Shown: positions 30,917 through 43,657, counted from the first letter of the stretch. The stretch is DNA of 64,000 bases from Agaricus subrufescens (GCA_029945375.1 JAQOTE010000025.1:105767-169766); one strand, 5' to 3'. Translations and numbers: made by a program. The notes: generated from the letters alone by a model not told the origin.

Positions 30917-31410
30917 CAAATGCCATGCGCTACAGATGGTCAGTGGTTGATGGGAGAGCTCTGTTCAAAAAGTTGGTCCAAAACGATTCCGAGAATTTCG
31001 CCGTAAGTCCTGCACTGGTCAGTAAGAAAAATATCTAACCTTTATCGAGTATAGGCTGTGAATAATTTGAGTGTGGCATTGCTGAGTCAAGGAAATCTCA
31101 AAAAGGTACGTCTTAAACGACAGCCATGCAATTTCATCCTCACGTTCTATGAACAGGCAATTGGCGTCTTCGAGACAGCTCTCAAATTATTCTCTACAAC
31201 CGTAGTCATCGCCGAACCACTGTTCGTATCAACTGAAAACCTCTTTTCTTCCTAGTCATTTAACTGAAGTGTCATTCTTTCTAGCCACATTCTATGAATT
31301 GCGCTCCGCTGCTGGATTAGAGAAGAAGACAAATCTTCTCATTGAAGTCGCAAAGTGGAGCGGAGACAGTCTCAAAACTAGTTGTCTGAAATGCCGACGA
31401 ATTGAAAGCT
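30917..31410 (+). pseudogene. TRAPPC12 pseudogene, exons 5 (end) to 8
   Basis: Similarity to TRAPPC12 begins at the codons for CATDGQW (30925; compare 20350) and continues through exons 6-8, with introns kept. In the exon-5 part the codon run has lost bases so that the frame shifts, and exons 1-4 are absent. CpGs are largely retained, in contrast to the copy at 25190-25440. Confidence 0.8.
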
Positions 31411-31588
31411 TTGTATTTTTATCAACCGCTTAGTGTGGATAAACTTCTGAGCAACACATGCGACCATTAACTGTAGAATGTAACAAATGTAGTCAATGAC
31501 TGGAATCTCAAAGCGACAACAAACAGTTTTTCTAACGATAATATTCTTCCCCTGAAATTGAGCGGAAAGAAACAAAAATTGCAACAGC

Positions 31589-34218
31589 TTAATTCATATC
31601 AACATCACTATCCCCAACACGACTGCGTTCATGAACCGGCGTCGGTGCACCCATAACTACCGCATCTCCCTCCTCCCTCAACATGTCCACATCCTCATTA
31701 CCATCACTCCCCACTTCTTCATTCTCCTCAGTCATATATTGCTTGTGCTGCTGCAACTGAACATACGCCTCCCTATCCGCTTTCTCCAGCATCCTCGTCC
31801 GACTCGATTGAAACTTGTCCGGATCAACACTACAATGAAATCCCCCATTCAAACCATCCAAAGCCCATATATGGCCATACTTCAGAATTCCACCTTCATC
31901 CAGAGGTACCTGCGCTGCACGCTTTAACTCGCGAGATAAAAGTGGATGCATAAGTAGGCCTGGGTAATATCTTCCGGAGAGCAGAGATAGAGAAACCACT
32001 GCTTCGTTACCAGGTGTAAGAATTGGGCGGAATCTGTACCCGATTGGAGGTTGTGGCGGGAGGTAAGCCGCTGGAGGCTGGCTTAGTGATTTTATGCGTT
32101 TCGTGGAAGCCCCGTTGTTGTTGCCGTTAGTAGAGGTGGTGGCGTTGGCATTAATGGTGTTATCAGAGGTGGTATTGTCGGTGTTTAACGTCGCAAAAGA
32201 AGAAGACATTCCATGTTGCTGAACCTTTTCATCTTCCTTCTCATCCCAATCCTCATCCACCAACTCAAATAGAGGTCCACCCATCCGACACTCCTTCCTC
32301 TTCTTCCCCTCGCGCACAAATTCCACAGCAAACAACGAATCGACACGCATAAAAACACCTCTAGTACCCGCACCAATCTCAGAAACATCTCGCCCTGTAG
32401 GTTTATACGCTTCTCGAGCCGACTTGCTAGGTCCAGCAGGAGGAGATATATCATCCGTACCATGTGGTGCAAGAGCGCGTCTATGGACCTTCAATCGTAC
32501 AAAATCATCAACCCAGATCCGTTCAGGTCCCCACCACAATCCTTGGAAACGCATTTGTGTGTAGGTTCCCGACGACGAAGGTCCGGGTTGTGGGCCCAAT
32601 ATATGCTCTTTGAGTCGTATCAGTTCTGGTTGTGACATGGCAGGTTGACTACCTGCGAGATTCGCATAAGTCTGAGATGAGGTATTGGTTGCTGCTATAG
32701 ACGCAGAGTTCAAACGACCGGCGGCGTTGATGATAGCATGAAGTGAGGTATCTGTTTGCGATGTAGGATGTGAAGAGGAGGGTGGCGGCGGCGGTAGCGG
32801 TGTTGGCGACGGTGGTGGGATAGTATACGAGAATTCCCATTCATCAGTCACAGAAAAGAATTGAGAAGTGTTTGAAGCAATCTGAAGAGCGACAGCATAA
32901 GGACCTGCAGCTTCATGGAATGGGGGAGGGTTGTCATCAGGGTAGGGATTGAAATTCGCGACAAAGTCCTTATCAAAGTTGAGATGTTCTGGTGTAACGG
33001 CTTGCAGCGAGCAGATGAGATCGTCAGAGGGTATGTATGCTTGATATGGTATGACTTGATTATCGTATAGACGCTTGGATTTGTTGACAGCAAAGAGTTC
33101 AACGAGATAGAGTGTCGATTGTTCAACCTGGAACGGCGTTTGATCCTCCTTCACAAAGATAGGCCCACGGCCTTCCTCAGATAGAATACCATCCGTCGAC
33201 GGTCCAGGAATAGGCTGAGAAGAGTTCGCATTCGAGCCAGGGGAGCTATGTTTAACTTCGCGTGGGATAGTTTTCGGCTTGACTTTGTATTCCTGAACGA
33301 GGCCTGGCCAGAATTCGATGGCACCTTTTTCCCCAGCAGGTCCGGGTATTTTTGTTCGTAGTTCGCACCACACAATTTCCCCATCGCGGTACCATCGCTT
33401 TAATTTCATGCTGCTTCGTGAGAAGACGGCACGCAAATCAGAATTCCGTTCAGCTAGAGTGGTAGGACTGTCCCGAATATACGATGAAGGTTTCAAGGGT
33501 TTTGCGGGCTGGAGAGGCTTTTGTACAGCGGCATAGGGACGACTAAGTCTGGATTTGTCGCGCGCTTTTTCTCGTCGTACTCGGGGTGTGGGTGAAGCAG
33601 AAGACGGTGTGCCGAGGATATCTCCCATACTAGCTGTGATACCCTTTTGGGGTTGCTTTGAGCAGTACTTGCATTCGCAGTTGTCGTAATTCAACGTCGA
33701 GTCAGAGAAAAGCCAAATAGCGTGAGGTATGAATTCGTTGATAGAGCGATACTTTCTAGACCGTATACATCCTGCAGAAGAAGCTCGAACAAAGCCGAAT
33801 GCAGAGCAAAGCGCGTTTCACTCACCAAACAGGTAGAGATCATGCCGTGGATTGCTCACCGGTCCTTTGTGGTGGTCGAACAGTCGATAGCCAGAAGGCC
33901 AATCGCGCAGAACATATTTGTTTGCTGCGATCGGTGAGAGGCATACAACGAGACAAAACAAGGTACACGCTTACAATCACCCTGCATTTCCAACTTGGTT
34001 GCGATGGCCTTGCCAACAGCGCTTCTCCATTTCCTGGCTTGGCCACTCTCGTTGGCGTCGAGCGGCTCCATAAAGTTGACTTGTCCGTCTGCGTCAACAA
34101 TGCGAGTAGTGTTTGTAGGCCATCTCGAGGCATCTCCGTCCGTACGAGGAAAGTCAAGGAAAACTGTGTCTGAACCAAAGGTGATGACTGGCTGGCCGAG
34201 CCGTCTGCTGCTGGACAT
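31589..34218 (-). CDS. Clr2-like transcription-silencing protein
   Basis: Exons 34218-33975, 33924-33826 and 33771-31589 give 841 residues. The N-terminal part reads YVLRDWPSGYRLFDHHKGP, HDLYLFG, INEFIPHAIWLFSD and NYDNCECKYCSKQPQ, the pattern of the Clr2 transcription-silencing domain with its Cys cluster. The middle holds MKLKRWYRDGEIVWCELRT and FWPGLVQEYKVKPKT, a BAH/PWWP-like barrel, then low-complexity Ser/Thr/Pro stretches and a second barrel around GVFMRVDSLFAVEFV and RYYPGLLMHPL. In fission yeast Clr2 is a subunit of the SHREC complex needed for heterochromatic silencing. Its 3' end has been copied into the CpG-depleted island at 25500-25797. Confidence 0.8.
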
Positions 34219-36567
34219 CGTCGACTCCAAGTCAAAGTAATGAGCACAGCCACACATGATTGATCATTCAGTCACGGAATCAGCTTCAGTCAATAGGAAT
34301 CCACACCCTGAGGATCGGCTCAATCCACAGTTCGCAAGAAGGTATGCGTTGAGTCCATCCAATTTTTCTTCTTCAAAATCGAGGTCTCGCTATACTTAAA
34401 AATACTACATAAATTTGACTTACACTTGCCGAGCCAACTGTGATCGGGCACTCCCTAGAATCGGCGGCATGTGTCAGTATTTACTCGACGATAGTGTGGG
34501 GATTGTCAGAAGCCTGAAAATCCTATTTTATCATATGCTTTGGAATCGGTAGAGTATTTTAACACCGTGATCGGAGAATTGCCAGGCTCGAGCACAATAT
34601 TTCCCTCGCATGTCTGCCAAATTCGCCTATGAAGGCCAACTGCTGTCAGAGGAACAAGTGGTGGTGAAACATGAGATATTGGCGGTAGCCCGAGATCCAT
34701 TGGAGGGTGTCCGGTTCCGGTGACATGTAAAAATAGACATCAATGGAGGCTCGCCTAATCATAGTCTTCAGGGCAAGACAGGGGCAAGATGTGTCAGAAC
34801 CAGCGTCAGGGTGTCACTATATCAACAATCTTACAACTTGACCAGGAAAAAATTCTCAAAGTGGCTCAAATTCCGAGTCATAGCGTGGATTAGACCGACA
34901 CGATTGTGTAAAGGTTTGTTGGTGTCAACCCGTAATCACCTCCGAGTCCGAGTCGCGGACAGTATGACAATAAATTCATTAGCGATTGCAATGAGCGGTT
35001 GCAACAATATGCCCGAATCTATCTTCAAGAGGAAAGAGTGGAATTTTTTCCGAAAGCGTAGTCCTGTGCCACGCCGGAATGGAATCGGCGGGATCCAGTG
35101 TTCGTAGTAAATCAACTGAAATTATGAGACTTGCATTAGTTACATTCACGATGGTCGACTAATTAATACTTGTGCTGCTTAAGGCATTAGAGTGCAGCCG
35201 GAGAATTGCGGTGAATGCACCGACTACAGTGCGGCTCTTACAATAAATGATGCATGGTGCCAGACTGAGCCAAAGTCGGCGGATATTACTGCAGCACTCC
35301 AAGGAGCCGCAGAGGTGGAGATACCGCGGGTACCCCTAGCGGAAATGGGTTCACCACTACCCATGACCCAGTTATATTTGTCGACTCGGACATGTAGATC
35401 GCCTACCTCGGTGACCATATGAGTTCGCTCGATACCAGCCCTCTCTACCCACGCACCCAATTTCATAGTCGGAGTGCAGTTAAACAAATGTGTGATCGGC
35501 CGACTACCGAACCTGGTTATCATGAGCAACTGGCCAAGAATTAGACCTGACAGAGGTGGCGAGATAAGCCCCGACGTCGGCACTTTGGTGTATGTCCACC
35601 TGGACCGCCCTAATGTGATTTTTGGTAAGCCATACCACCAGATCATGTACAACCAAATGGCCCAGGGCGAGCCCTATTTGACCCCATGACCTGCTTCAAA
35701 GATACAGAGAAGTGCGGTGGTCCTCTTCTCGATTCCTGGCGCTGGCGTTGATTCCTCGATATTCAAGTCGCGTACCTTCCTGGTTGCCTAGTGCCACGAA
35801 CGTCCTTGACCTCCATACCGTGCTTTATCCTGCATAGTATAGATGAAGCCCGAGTTGGGCGGTCTTGATTGTGAGACCGCGGGGATGCTAAAAATAAAAT
35901 AAAATAAAAAACGAAGCCTTTGCCTCCCACCGTCGATCTCGGCCCCACTCATACCATACACATACCATTATCCTCGGATAGACACTATTGACTGAGTCGT
36001 TCAACAGTTTGGCGGCATCTACCCATACCCCTCGATCGGCTCCGGCCAGACAGCTAGTCAGGAAAGACGCGTCGGCAGCGAAAATTCGGAACACTCAATA
36101 AGGCAGTATAAAGTACATCAAGATCAGTTAGTTGCCTACTGGACCAAGGCAGCAGAAGTTCGCCGTGACAATGGCAGGTGTGGGACATATTTTCTGAGTG
36201 TTTTGCAGACATGAGAATTAGGAAGAAGTTCTTATCATTGTAGTCATAGTACCTTGTGATCAAAAAAGTTAAATGAAGTTGCCAGAATGGTGGGATGGAA
36301 GTCACGGATCCCTGACTGACATATCATCTGCACAGGTTCTGCCAAGGGGGTCACACCAACTGCCAGGCATTATCTAGAGAAAGAACCCTGCATGGCGGAA
36401 CGGAAGGGTTCTGCCAATACCTTCAACCATGAGATGAGAAAGGTGAGTAAAATGCTTTTTACACGGTCGTGCGACCAGATTCTCCAGCGTTATGTATAAA
36501 TGCGCTATTGAAATGCCTTACTCGAGGTCCCTCGAGGTCTACTACTGGCACCACCTACTCTGGCATC
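34219..36567. other. 2.3-kb region without a recognised gene
   Basis: No family recognised on either strand. The longest frame, minus 35652-35224 (142 codons, with PTMKLGAWVERAGIERTHMV), has no domain I know and overlaps competing frames. The stretch between the Clr2 start and MFS3 should contain both promoters. It could hold a decayed gene or transposon remnant. Confidence 0.4.
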
Positions 36568-38714
36568 ATGGTAGAGAGCGAAAACGCCACGTCCACCCAT
36601 ATCTCTTCTGAGATCCCAGCATCGCGCACTGCGGGACTTGTGTCCAGCAGAACCTTAAGGAAACTGGATTACAACCTCCTTCCTCTAATGACTCTATTCT
36701 GTTTTCTGTCTTTTCTTGTACGTATTTCATTATCGCGCCATCCCTTGAAAATGATAAATGATATATTACAGGACCGGACGAACATCGGTACAGTCATAAC
36801 AAGCATTCGCTGGCTCGCATTGACTCTTGTTCATAGGCAATGCTCGTGTGGCGGGGCTCCTGCACGACCTCAATCTCACAGAAAAACAATACCAAATCTG
36901 CCTCACCACACTGTTCATCCCATATCTCCTCTCGGAGGTACCATCCAATCTGCTTCTCCGAGTTATTGGCCCTCGATGGCTTTTACCATCCCTACTGTCA
37001 ATCTGGGGTGCTATCACTTGTCTTCAAGGGGAGTGAGGAAAAGTTGCTGTATCGCAATCATTACTGATACATGTCCTTACAGGATTTGTGACCGGGTTTA
37101 AAGGGCTTTTGGCCGTCCGCTTCTTCTTAGGCGTGGTGGAGGGACCAATGCTTCCTGCCATCTTTCTCTATCTATCGGATTTCTATACCCGCTCAGAACT
37201 CGGGTTGAGGTACGTTGTAATATATTAAGTTCTTATACTTTCTTAAGCCCATTCTAGAATTTCTACCATCTTTACTGCAACGTCGGTGAGGCTGGCCGAC
37301 CCTTCCTTTCTTTCTTTGAAGCCACTAACCCTTTATAGCTAGCCGGTGCCTTTTCTGGGTTTTTGTCTGCTGCTATCTCGCTGATGGATGGTGTCGGTGG
37401 TAAACGGGGCTGGTCGTGGATTTTTATAATAGTAAGCCCCCTTGTTCATTCTGCATTATAACATCAGCAATAACACTTCTTCGAAAAATCACAGGAAGGT
37501 CTCTTGACCTTTGTCGTCGGAATATCCGGTTTCTTTCTCGTTACCTCATCCCTCGCAGAAGCTAAATTCCTTACTGCAGAGGAAAAAGAGTGCGCATCAG
37601 TCTCTAAGAATTTATCGGAGATGGACTTACACTCTCCAGAGCTGTTGCTATTCGGCTACAAAGGGATCGGCCCGTCATATCGAATGAGAGTGGCTTCAAC
37701 TCCAAAGAAATCAAACGTGCTCTTCTCTCACCACATGTCTTGATGTTAATTCTTGTCGAATTCTTCAACGGCTCGAATGTCTTTGGTCTGAGCATCTTTA
37801 TTCCCTCTATCGTCAATTCTCTTGGATTCTCGCCTATCAAATCGCAACTCTTGGCTACCGGACCATTTGTCTGTGCTTTTTTCGGTAAGCAAAATACATT
37901 CTACTCAATCACATCCTTGGCTAATAGCTTCTTTTCCCGATATTAGTGGCATTACCCACTTCGTATCTATCCGACAAATTCAACTGTCGTTCAATTCCCA
38001 TAATACTCGGCGGTATCATATCCTCTATCGGATTTATTCTCTACCTTTGTAAGCGGCACTCTATATTCTTTCCCCTCCCATTCTCAAAACTCCTACATAG
38101 GCTCTAACCGCACTAATATTCTCTATGGATCTCTCTTTTTAACTCTATCCGGCATCACCTCAATCGCTCCTCTTGCAACAACATGGGCCGCTAATAATTC
38201 TGAACCTCATTACCGCAGAGCCACAGCTCTCGGTCTAATGTCCGTCTTTGCCAATTGCGTAAGTGTTAAGCAAAACAATCTGGTCGCAACGATCAATAAC
38301 AACAACAATTTTTATTTTTTTTTAATTCTCTGTATTAGGGTGGTGTCTTGAGTACATGGACTTACCCAAGATCAGAAGCACCCAAATATCAAAAAACGAA
38401 CATCATGAATTTAGTATTGTGCGTCCTTCTTTCTCATATATCCTGAATACGAGCCCTAACAAATAAAAAAAATCCGTAGCATGTTATCAGTCACTGTCAC
38501 CTCAATCATCAACGCCTTCTTCCTCTCCAGACGAAACAAAGAAAAACAGGATCCCATCAAACGTCAAAACATACTCGCACCCTATCACAATTCAAACATC
38601 ATCACTGAGGCCGATTTGGAGTCGGAAGAATCAGGGGAACCAGCCAAGGAAGCTAATAAAAGGGCTTGGTTGGATCTTGGAGATAGACATCCAGATTTCA
38701 AGTATACCCTTTGA
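36568..38714 (+). CDS. MFS3: Dal5-type transporter, possible splice defect
   Basis: Paralogue of MFS1/MFS2 on the other strand. Exon 1 36568-36717, a 16-nt exon 36772-36787 with DRTNI, exon 3 from 36837. Family marks: GNARVAGLLHDLNLTEKQYQ, LLSEVPSNLLLR, GVVEGPMLPAIFLYL, DFYTRSELGLR, GVGGKRGWSWIF, RLQRDRPVISNESGF and WAANNSEPHYRRATALGL. It ends in ILAPYHNSN and DLGDRHPDFKYTL. An extra 50-nt intron with donor GTGCGC near 37590-37640 is needed to keep frame. After CLQ (about 37026) the donor that MFS1 and MFS2 have is GGGAGT instead of GT, so normal splicing would fail unless an upstream GT (in TGGG|GTGCTA) is used, which would delete six residues of a helix. It may be a recent pseudogene. Confidence 0.7.
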
Positions 38715-38931
38715 TAAGAAGTATTTTTTTCTTCCAGCTGTCACTTTTCGTGCTTCTCAAGAGACCGGAGAAAATTCATTACTGAAAGACTATAACAAAT
38801 ATACAAGAAGAAATCCAATCCAGATGATCCGTGGGGTAGATAATAGAGGGAGAAGTTTGTGCCCTCCTAGAAAAATTGAACCGTGTGTCGTAATCTATAC
38901 CAGTATATAAAGATCTTCCTTGATTCCTTTT

Positions 38932-40588
38932 CTAGTTTTCTTTGCCCATGGGCTTCAACAGTGACTCGGGCCAGTTAGTTGAGAATCCATAAAAGTCTTC
39001 TTCGCTAGGAGTAAGCTTAGCGAGTCGTCCCAGACGCTCGTCTGTATTTTAAGAAAGAATTAGAGACAGCCACTCAAGGGAAATGTTCCAAAAACTTACA
39101 GAGTGGGTCGGAAGCTTCATGCTTAAAGTGTTTCAATTCCCATTTCGTTCCAGCCGCAGCTTCATCCCTCCTCCTCTGCCTTTGTTCATTCTCGATCCTA
39201 CTCTTCTCCCGACTCGCAAGCTCATAGTCTCCTTCCCTGATACCCTTCGCAACTAAATTCCACAACTTGCGCGTCTCAAAATTACCTTGCGCACCGTCTT
39301 GTTCCCCACCGACAACTGTAGCATTTTCTCTAGACGTAGATTCTATGTCGTAGAAAGTGTCACCGTTTGAAGGGCCTTTGGTGAATTTGGATTTTTCGTG
39401 CCACAGGCCTTCAATAACGTGTTCGTGGGCAGAGCCCCCCATGCCGGGTAAGGGAGAGACGGTTGCCTTGAAAGTGTGCGACTTGCCGCTAAAGTACCCT
39501 TTACCTTTGTACTCGATTGTGGAGATGAAACCGCCGCCAATGATATGGGATGTGTCTGTGAGCTCGACATACGGTGAGCCGTACCTTTTTGATGTGAGCC
39601 TTTCAGAGGGTGATAGAGCGGTGACGGGCGTACCATAACCCATCGATTCGGAGCCTAGGTAGGGTAATAACGTATTCCTCTTTTCCAACTGTCAAGATTG
39701 CATGTCCGATTTGTTTCACGATGATAGAACCGGCTACAATGTGCCGTATTCGATACTGAAAATCAAAGTGAAATAGAAGGGGCGCGCTTACAGCTGAAAC
39801 TCGTCTTTTGAGCGTTATGGCCGACGAGTTTGACGCCCTTGGTCTTGTTCTCGATAACGTATGCGGTGACTGGTGGGTGGTGAGAGACTTGCTCAACGAG
39901 AAGGTTTATCTGTCCGCGTCCCTGGGTATCTGGCCAGTAGCCGTAGAACAATCTGAGATATTAGATAAGCGCGACGGACCAAGAGAATAGCTAATGGACG
40001 TACTCTCCGAGGACGGGGTTGAGAGGCCTGATGGACGTGAACTAAGATTGATATTACGACAATAATAATCACTGCGGGCCTACTTTTTCTCGGAGCCCAT
40101 TAATTCGTTCCGAGAGGTATATTGATCTTTAAGGGTACTCTGGATACTATAATTAGACGATATTTCCGGTGCAAAAAAGGGGTGTGCATACGATAAACCA
40201 ACGAAGGATGGCCAGCGCACGGGCCTGGGGATCCGGAGCATCGGCGATTGCGGAAAAGAGGTAGGGGCGTTCACACCAGTAGGCTGTGGAGAGGGGCTGA
40301 TGAGGGATCGATCAGGACGATGATGGGGTATGGAGCCATACCGGGGAACTCGGTCAAGGAGGTCGGGGAGAGAATAAACGGCGGAGCGGTGAGTGACGAG
40401 AGATCGCCAGAGAAGGAGGCGATCCTGATCTCGGGTAAGAAGTGAGAGGCGGCGGATGGGGGCTGATACGCACGACTTGAGGAAAGAAGACCAGCTTCCG
40501 CGTTGGGCTACGGGGACGGCCTGGAGGGGGGTGAATGGGGGGACGTGCAGCGCCGAGAAGAACAGACCTCGCCTGGCGTTTCGGACAT
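38932..40588 (-). CDS. Oxysterol-binding protein, Kes1/Osh4 type
   Basis: Short OSBP without PH domain, about 400 residues in roughly nine exons starting MSETPGE at 40588. Reading order: GSWSSFLKSIASFSGDLSSL, APPFILSPTSLTEFPAYW, the lid and sterol pocket region LFSAIADAPDPQARALAILR, LNPVLGELFYGYWPD, then the family signature EQVSHHPPVTAYVIENKTKG (PI4P head-group His-His), KQIGHAILTVGKEEYVITLP, GSPYVEL, IIEYKGKGYFSGK-like STIEYKGKGYFSGKSHTF, and a C-terminal helix with ASREKSRIENEQRQRRRDE followed by KHEASDPL. The last exon (from YERLGRLAKLTPSEEDFYGF) ends at TAG 38932-38934. It exchanges sterol and PI4P between membranes. Divergent to NHP6. Confidence 0.85.
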
Positions 40589-41248
40589 GGTGGTGGAGGA
40601 AAGAGAGGGAGCACAGGGTAGGGAGAGAGAAACTTAAGAGGCGGCTGCTGCATGATGTAACCCTCACGTGGCGGTGGTCTGCGAGCCCGCTGCGCCCGGC
40701 CGAGCAGCCGGCAGCCGGGCACCGGCCGGGCGAGCGAGACGGTCCGTGCACGTGCCGAAAAGGGAAAAAGTTCCCAGGTGCTGGGGTGGATTAAACAGCG
40801 GGAGTGGGGTATAGGGCGAATATCTGCCAGTGCGCTGCAAGCCAGTCCAGCGCGCCAAGTCTGCCCCCCTCCATATCTCGCCGCTGCCTCGCCTGCACCC
40901 CTCTCTGCCACAGTAAGCATCCCTCTTTTATTGCCCACATTCCTGCGGTTTTTCCCCGATTTTTGCGCGCTGCTGTCGTCGCCGGGGCGTGGTGGGCACC
41001 TGGCGGAGAGCGTCACCTTGCGGGGCCAGAGCGTTTTGTTTGTTTGGCCCCCCCTGAGACGCGTCGCGTTCATCAGCCAGCCCGCCTCCCGCCCACCACC
41101 GTCCGTCTCCGTCTCCTCTCTCCATCGTCCCTCGTCGCCATCGTTCCCACCGTTCTCCGCCGCGTCCTCCACGCGTCCCCTGCTCTTTCCTTCCTTTCTG
41201 CTCTCGCTTTCAGCTGCTCACTCACCCACCTCTCCTGCCCCCTTCCAG
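40589..41248. promoter_or_regulatory. Divergent promoter region OSBP / NHP6
   Basis: 660 bp, GC-rich, between the two start codons. Long C/T-rich runs on the plus strand precede the NHP6 start, as is usual for strongly expressed fungal genes. Long open frames here on both strands result from the high GC content. Confidence 0.55.
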
Positions 41249-41919
41249 ATGCCCAAGGAAACAAAGCCCAAGGTCAGCGCCCGTTTTCGCCTTTTTTTTT
41301 CTTTCTCCCACAGATATCGTGTCTCGTTTTCCATCACCCGTCTTTCTGTCCACCTCCCTCCCCACCCCCACAACCTTATCACTCTTCGTGCCCTGATCGA
41401 TCTATCCAACTCATCACTGCTTCCGTTCTCTAGCGCAAAGCCGCCGAAAAAGTAGAAAAGCCTTCCCGTAAATCCAAAAAGGATCCCAAGGCCCCCAAAC
41501 GTGCCCTTTCTGCCTACATGTTCTTCAGCCAGGACTGGCGCGAGAGAATCAAAGCCGAGAACCCAGAAGCCGGCTTTGGTAGGTTGCCTTACTGCTCTCC
41601 CGTCTGTGCCCGGTCTCAAATTTCTGGCCTTTTAGGTGAAGTCGGTAAACTCCTCGGCGCCAAGTGGAAAGAAATGGACGAGGAAGAGAAAAAGGTTGGT
41701 GTTCCTGTTTTGACAAGTGCTTGTGTGGGTGTTGACCATGCATATATCCAGCCCTATGTCGAACAAGCCGCTGCCGACAAGACAAGAGCCGAAAAAGAAA
41801 AGGCCAGCTATGATGTGTGTTTTCTTCAGCCTTTTCTCTCGCGTATGGTTCTGATGCACGAATCGCAGAGCGGTAAGAAGAGCGCAAGTGGTGACGACGA
41901 AGAAGAAGACGAAGAATAA
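41249..41919 (+). CDS. NHP6: HMG-box chromatin protein Nhp6
   Basis: Five exons (41249-41272, 41434-41578, 41636-41694, 41752-41814, 41869-41919) encode 113 residues. A basic N-terminal arm ([20 protein letters not shown]) is followed by one HMG box: [73 protein letters not shown]. The tail [16 protein letters not shown] is short and acidic, unlike yeast Nhp6, which lacks it. It bends DNA and assists nucleosome-modifying complexes. Confidence 0.92.
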
Positions 41920-43234
41920 TCAAGTTCCTCTGACGGCCTCCACTCCTATGCGCATATACTGTATATAATCCTCCTTTCTTCGTCCGTTCTTACTGGCTCT
42001 GGTCCGTACCTATATGTCTGTCGTTCCTTATCCTATCCCTCTAGTACCTGGACTTCCGATCCGCATCCCCCTCCTTCCATCAATCTTCTTGACATTGCTA
42101 CGTCTCCGGAGCCTTTGGTGCGCCTACTTGTATTCTCTCACCTTTCTTTCTTTGTTGCGAAGATAATTCCTGTAGTCGGCCGTCCCGTTTTCTCTGTTGC
42201 TGTTTGTCCTTAAAAAAAAAAAAACGTTGTGCGAATACACCTGTTCGATGCTTTGACTAAGAGTTTGAGATAAGGGTGCTTGAGAGGAATAGTGCTCAAA
42301 GCGACGTGTCCACTTGAGAGCCACCGACTATTTTGAGTACTTGTGGAAACTTGGGGATGCAAGCCAACACATGAGATGATAACGTGCTATCCCATTCTTG
42401 TTTCGCGCCAGTACCAGAGCAACAAGAAGCGAGGGCATTATAATTAAGAGTTTCCTATACAAGCCCTATACTAGGCAAAGAAAACAAAAGCATGAGCACG
42501 GAAAGGTTCGAGCGACGACAGCCAGAGCTACTCACCTTCTCTACGTGAAAGAAAAAGCAATAAAGATGACTACCTAGATCTGTCCGTTTATTTCTTTGTC
42601 TTTTTACTCTCGACGAATAATACACGTTGGCGGACTGTATGTGATACTCGGTCAATAAGACTAACAACAATAATCATGTAGTGACGAAAGACACGAACCG
42701 ACTGGGTCGTATTTGACAGCTGACAGTTTGGGTCCTTGTCTCGTTCGAGTTGTGGTATAAAAGAACCCTGTTCTAGCTGTTGAGATGAGACGAACGATTA
42801 ATGTTCTGTGTTGAGATTGAGAGATTTATATATGAGTCATTTGAAAACAGTGAACGGGTGATACAAACCGGGCTTTGGATTTTGCCGCCATCTTTTGGTG
42901 AGTAGGAACCGGGGACCTAGTGGTATTTTGGAGGGAGGGGAGGGTTTATACTGGATTCGGCGAGTGATGGAATGGAATTGAGAGGGATGTTTGGAGGTGT
43001 TTTGTTCTTCGGAACGGAATGGACGAGTGTGTATCAGAACTACGTATGTTGTTCGGCAACTTGTATCTACGTATATTCGCGGGGTACAAGATTTACTAGA
43101 TACAGGAGAAATGGGTGTAATAAGAAAACTTTAATGATATGGAGCTGGTTTTTGAATTTGTTAATGGTGAACAACTACAGAAGTAGGAATACTCACCCAT
43201 TCGAGATGATTTAATTGCTTTACCTTCTTTCGTT
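41920..43234. other. Intergenic NHP6 - MDM35
   Basis: 1.3 kb with the 3' ends of two convergent genes. No coding signal, repeat or RNA gene recognised. Confidence 0.5.
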
Positions 43235-43657
43235 TCACGCCGTTCTTTCGGGTGGAGGGGGTGGAGGTGCTTCAGTCAAGGGATGTTCATCCCTCGCTTG
43301 TTGCACCAACACATCCAATCCTTTATCCTTCACCGCTTTCTATAAAAAAAAAACATAAAAAGCAGTGGAAAATGAAAGAAAAAAACAAAGTAGGTCATGT
43401 CAAAATCTCATTTTTCGTTCCCATAAAGGGATAAAAGAAAAACTTTGTACGACCTGAACGCAACCTTTGTATTTCTCCCATACATCTCCGCATTTCGCAT
43501 TAAATTCTTCGGCTTTACGTTTTGAATATGCGGCTCGAGTGTCAGGATGTGAGGATGCTGAGACTGCTGGTTCGAGATATCCTTCGAACCATGCGTTGAA
43601 GCAAGAGTCGTATTCGCGTTTGAGTGGTGTGCACTGTTCTGAGAGACTGGATGCCAT
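43235..43657 (-). CDS. MDM35: Mitochondrial intermembrane-space protein Mdm35 (TRIAP1)
   Basis: Two exons (43657-43454 and 43339-43235), 102 residues. The first exon has the twin CX9C pattern CTPLKREYDSC and CGDVWEKYKGC of the coiled-coil-helix fold, with FNAWFEGYLEP between them, as in Mdm35/TRIAP1. It pairs with Ups1/Ups2 (PRELI) proteins and moves phosphatidic acid between mitochondrial membranes; import is by the Mia40 disulfide route. The second exon adds a basic helix and a Pro-rich tail. Confidence 0.88.

Noticed and set aside
35224..35652. 142-codon minus-strand frame between Clr2 and MFS3
   Set aside because: No recognisable family, no splice partners, competing frames on both strands; left unassigned.
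37585..37645. Apparent frameshift in MFS3 before RLQRDRP
   Set aside because: A 50-nt intron with donor GTGCGC and acceptor CTCCAG joins the parts in frame, and GTGCGC is also used as a donor in MFS2.
40354..41455. Several overlapping open frames of 200-270 codons between OSBP and NHP6
   Set aside because: Antisense or off-frame readings of OSBP exons and of the C/T-rich promoter; no domain and mutually exclusive.
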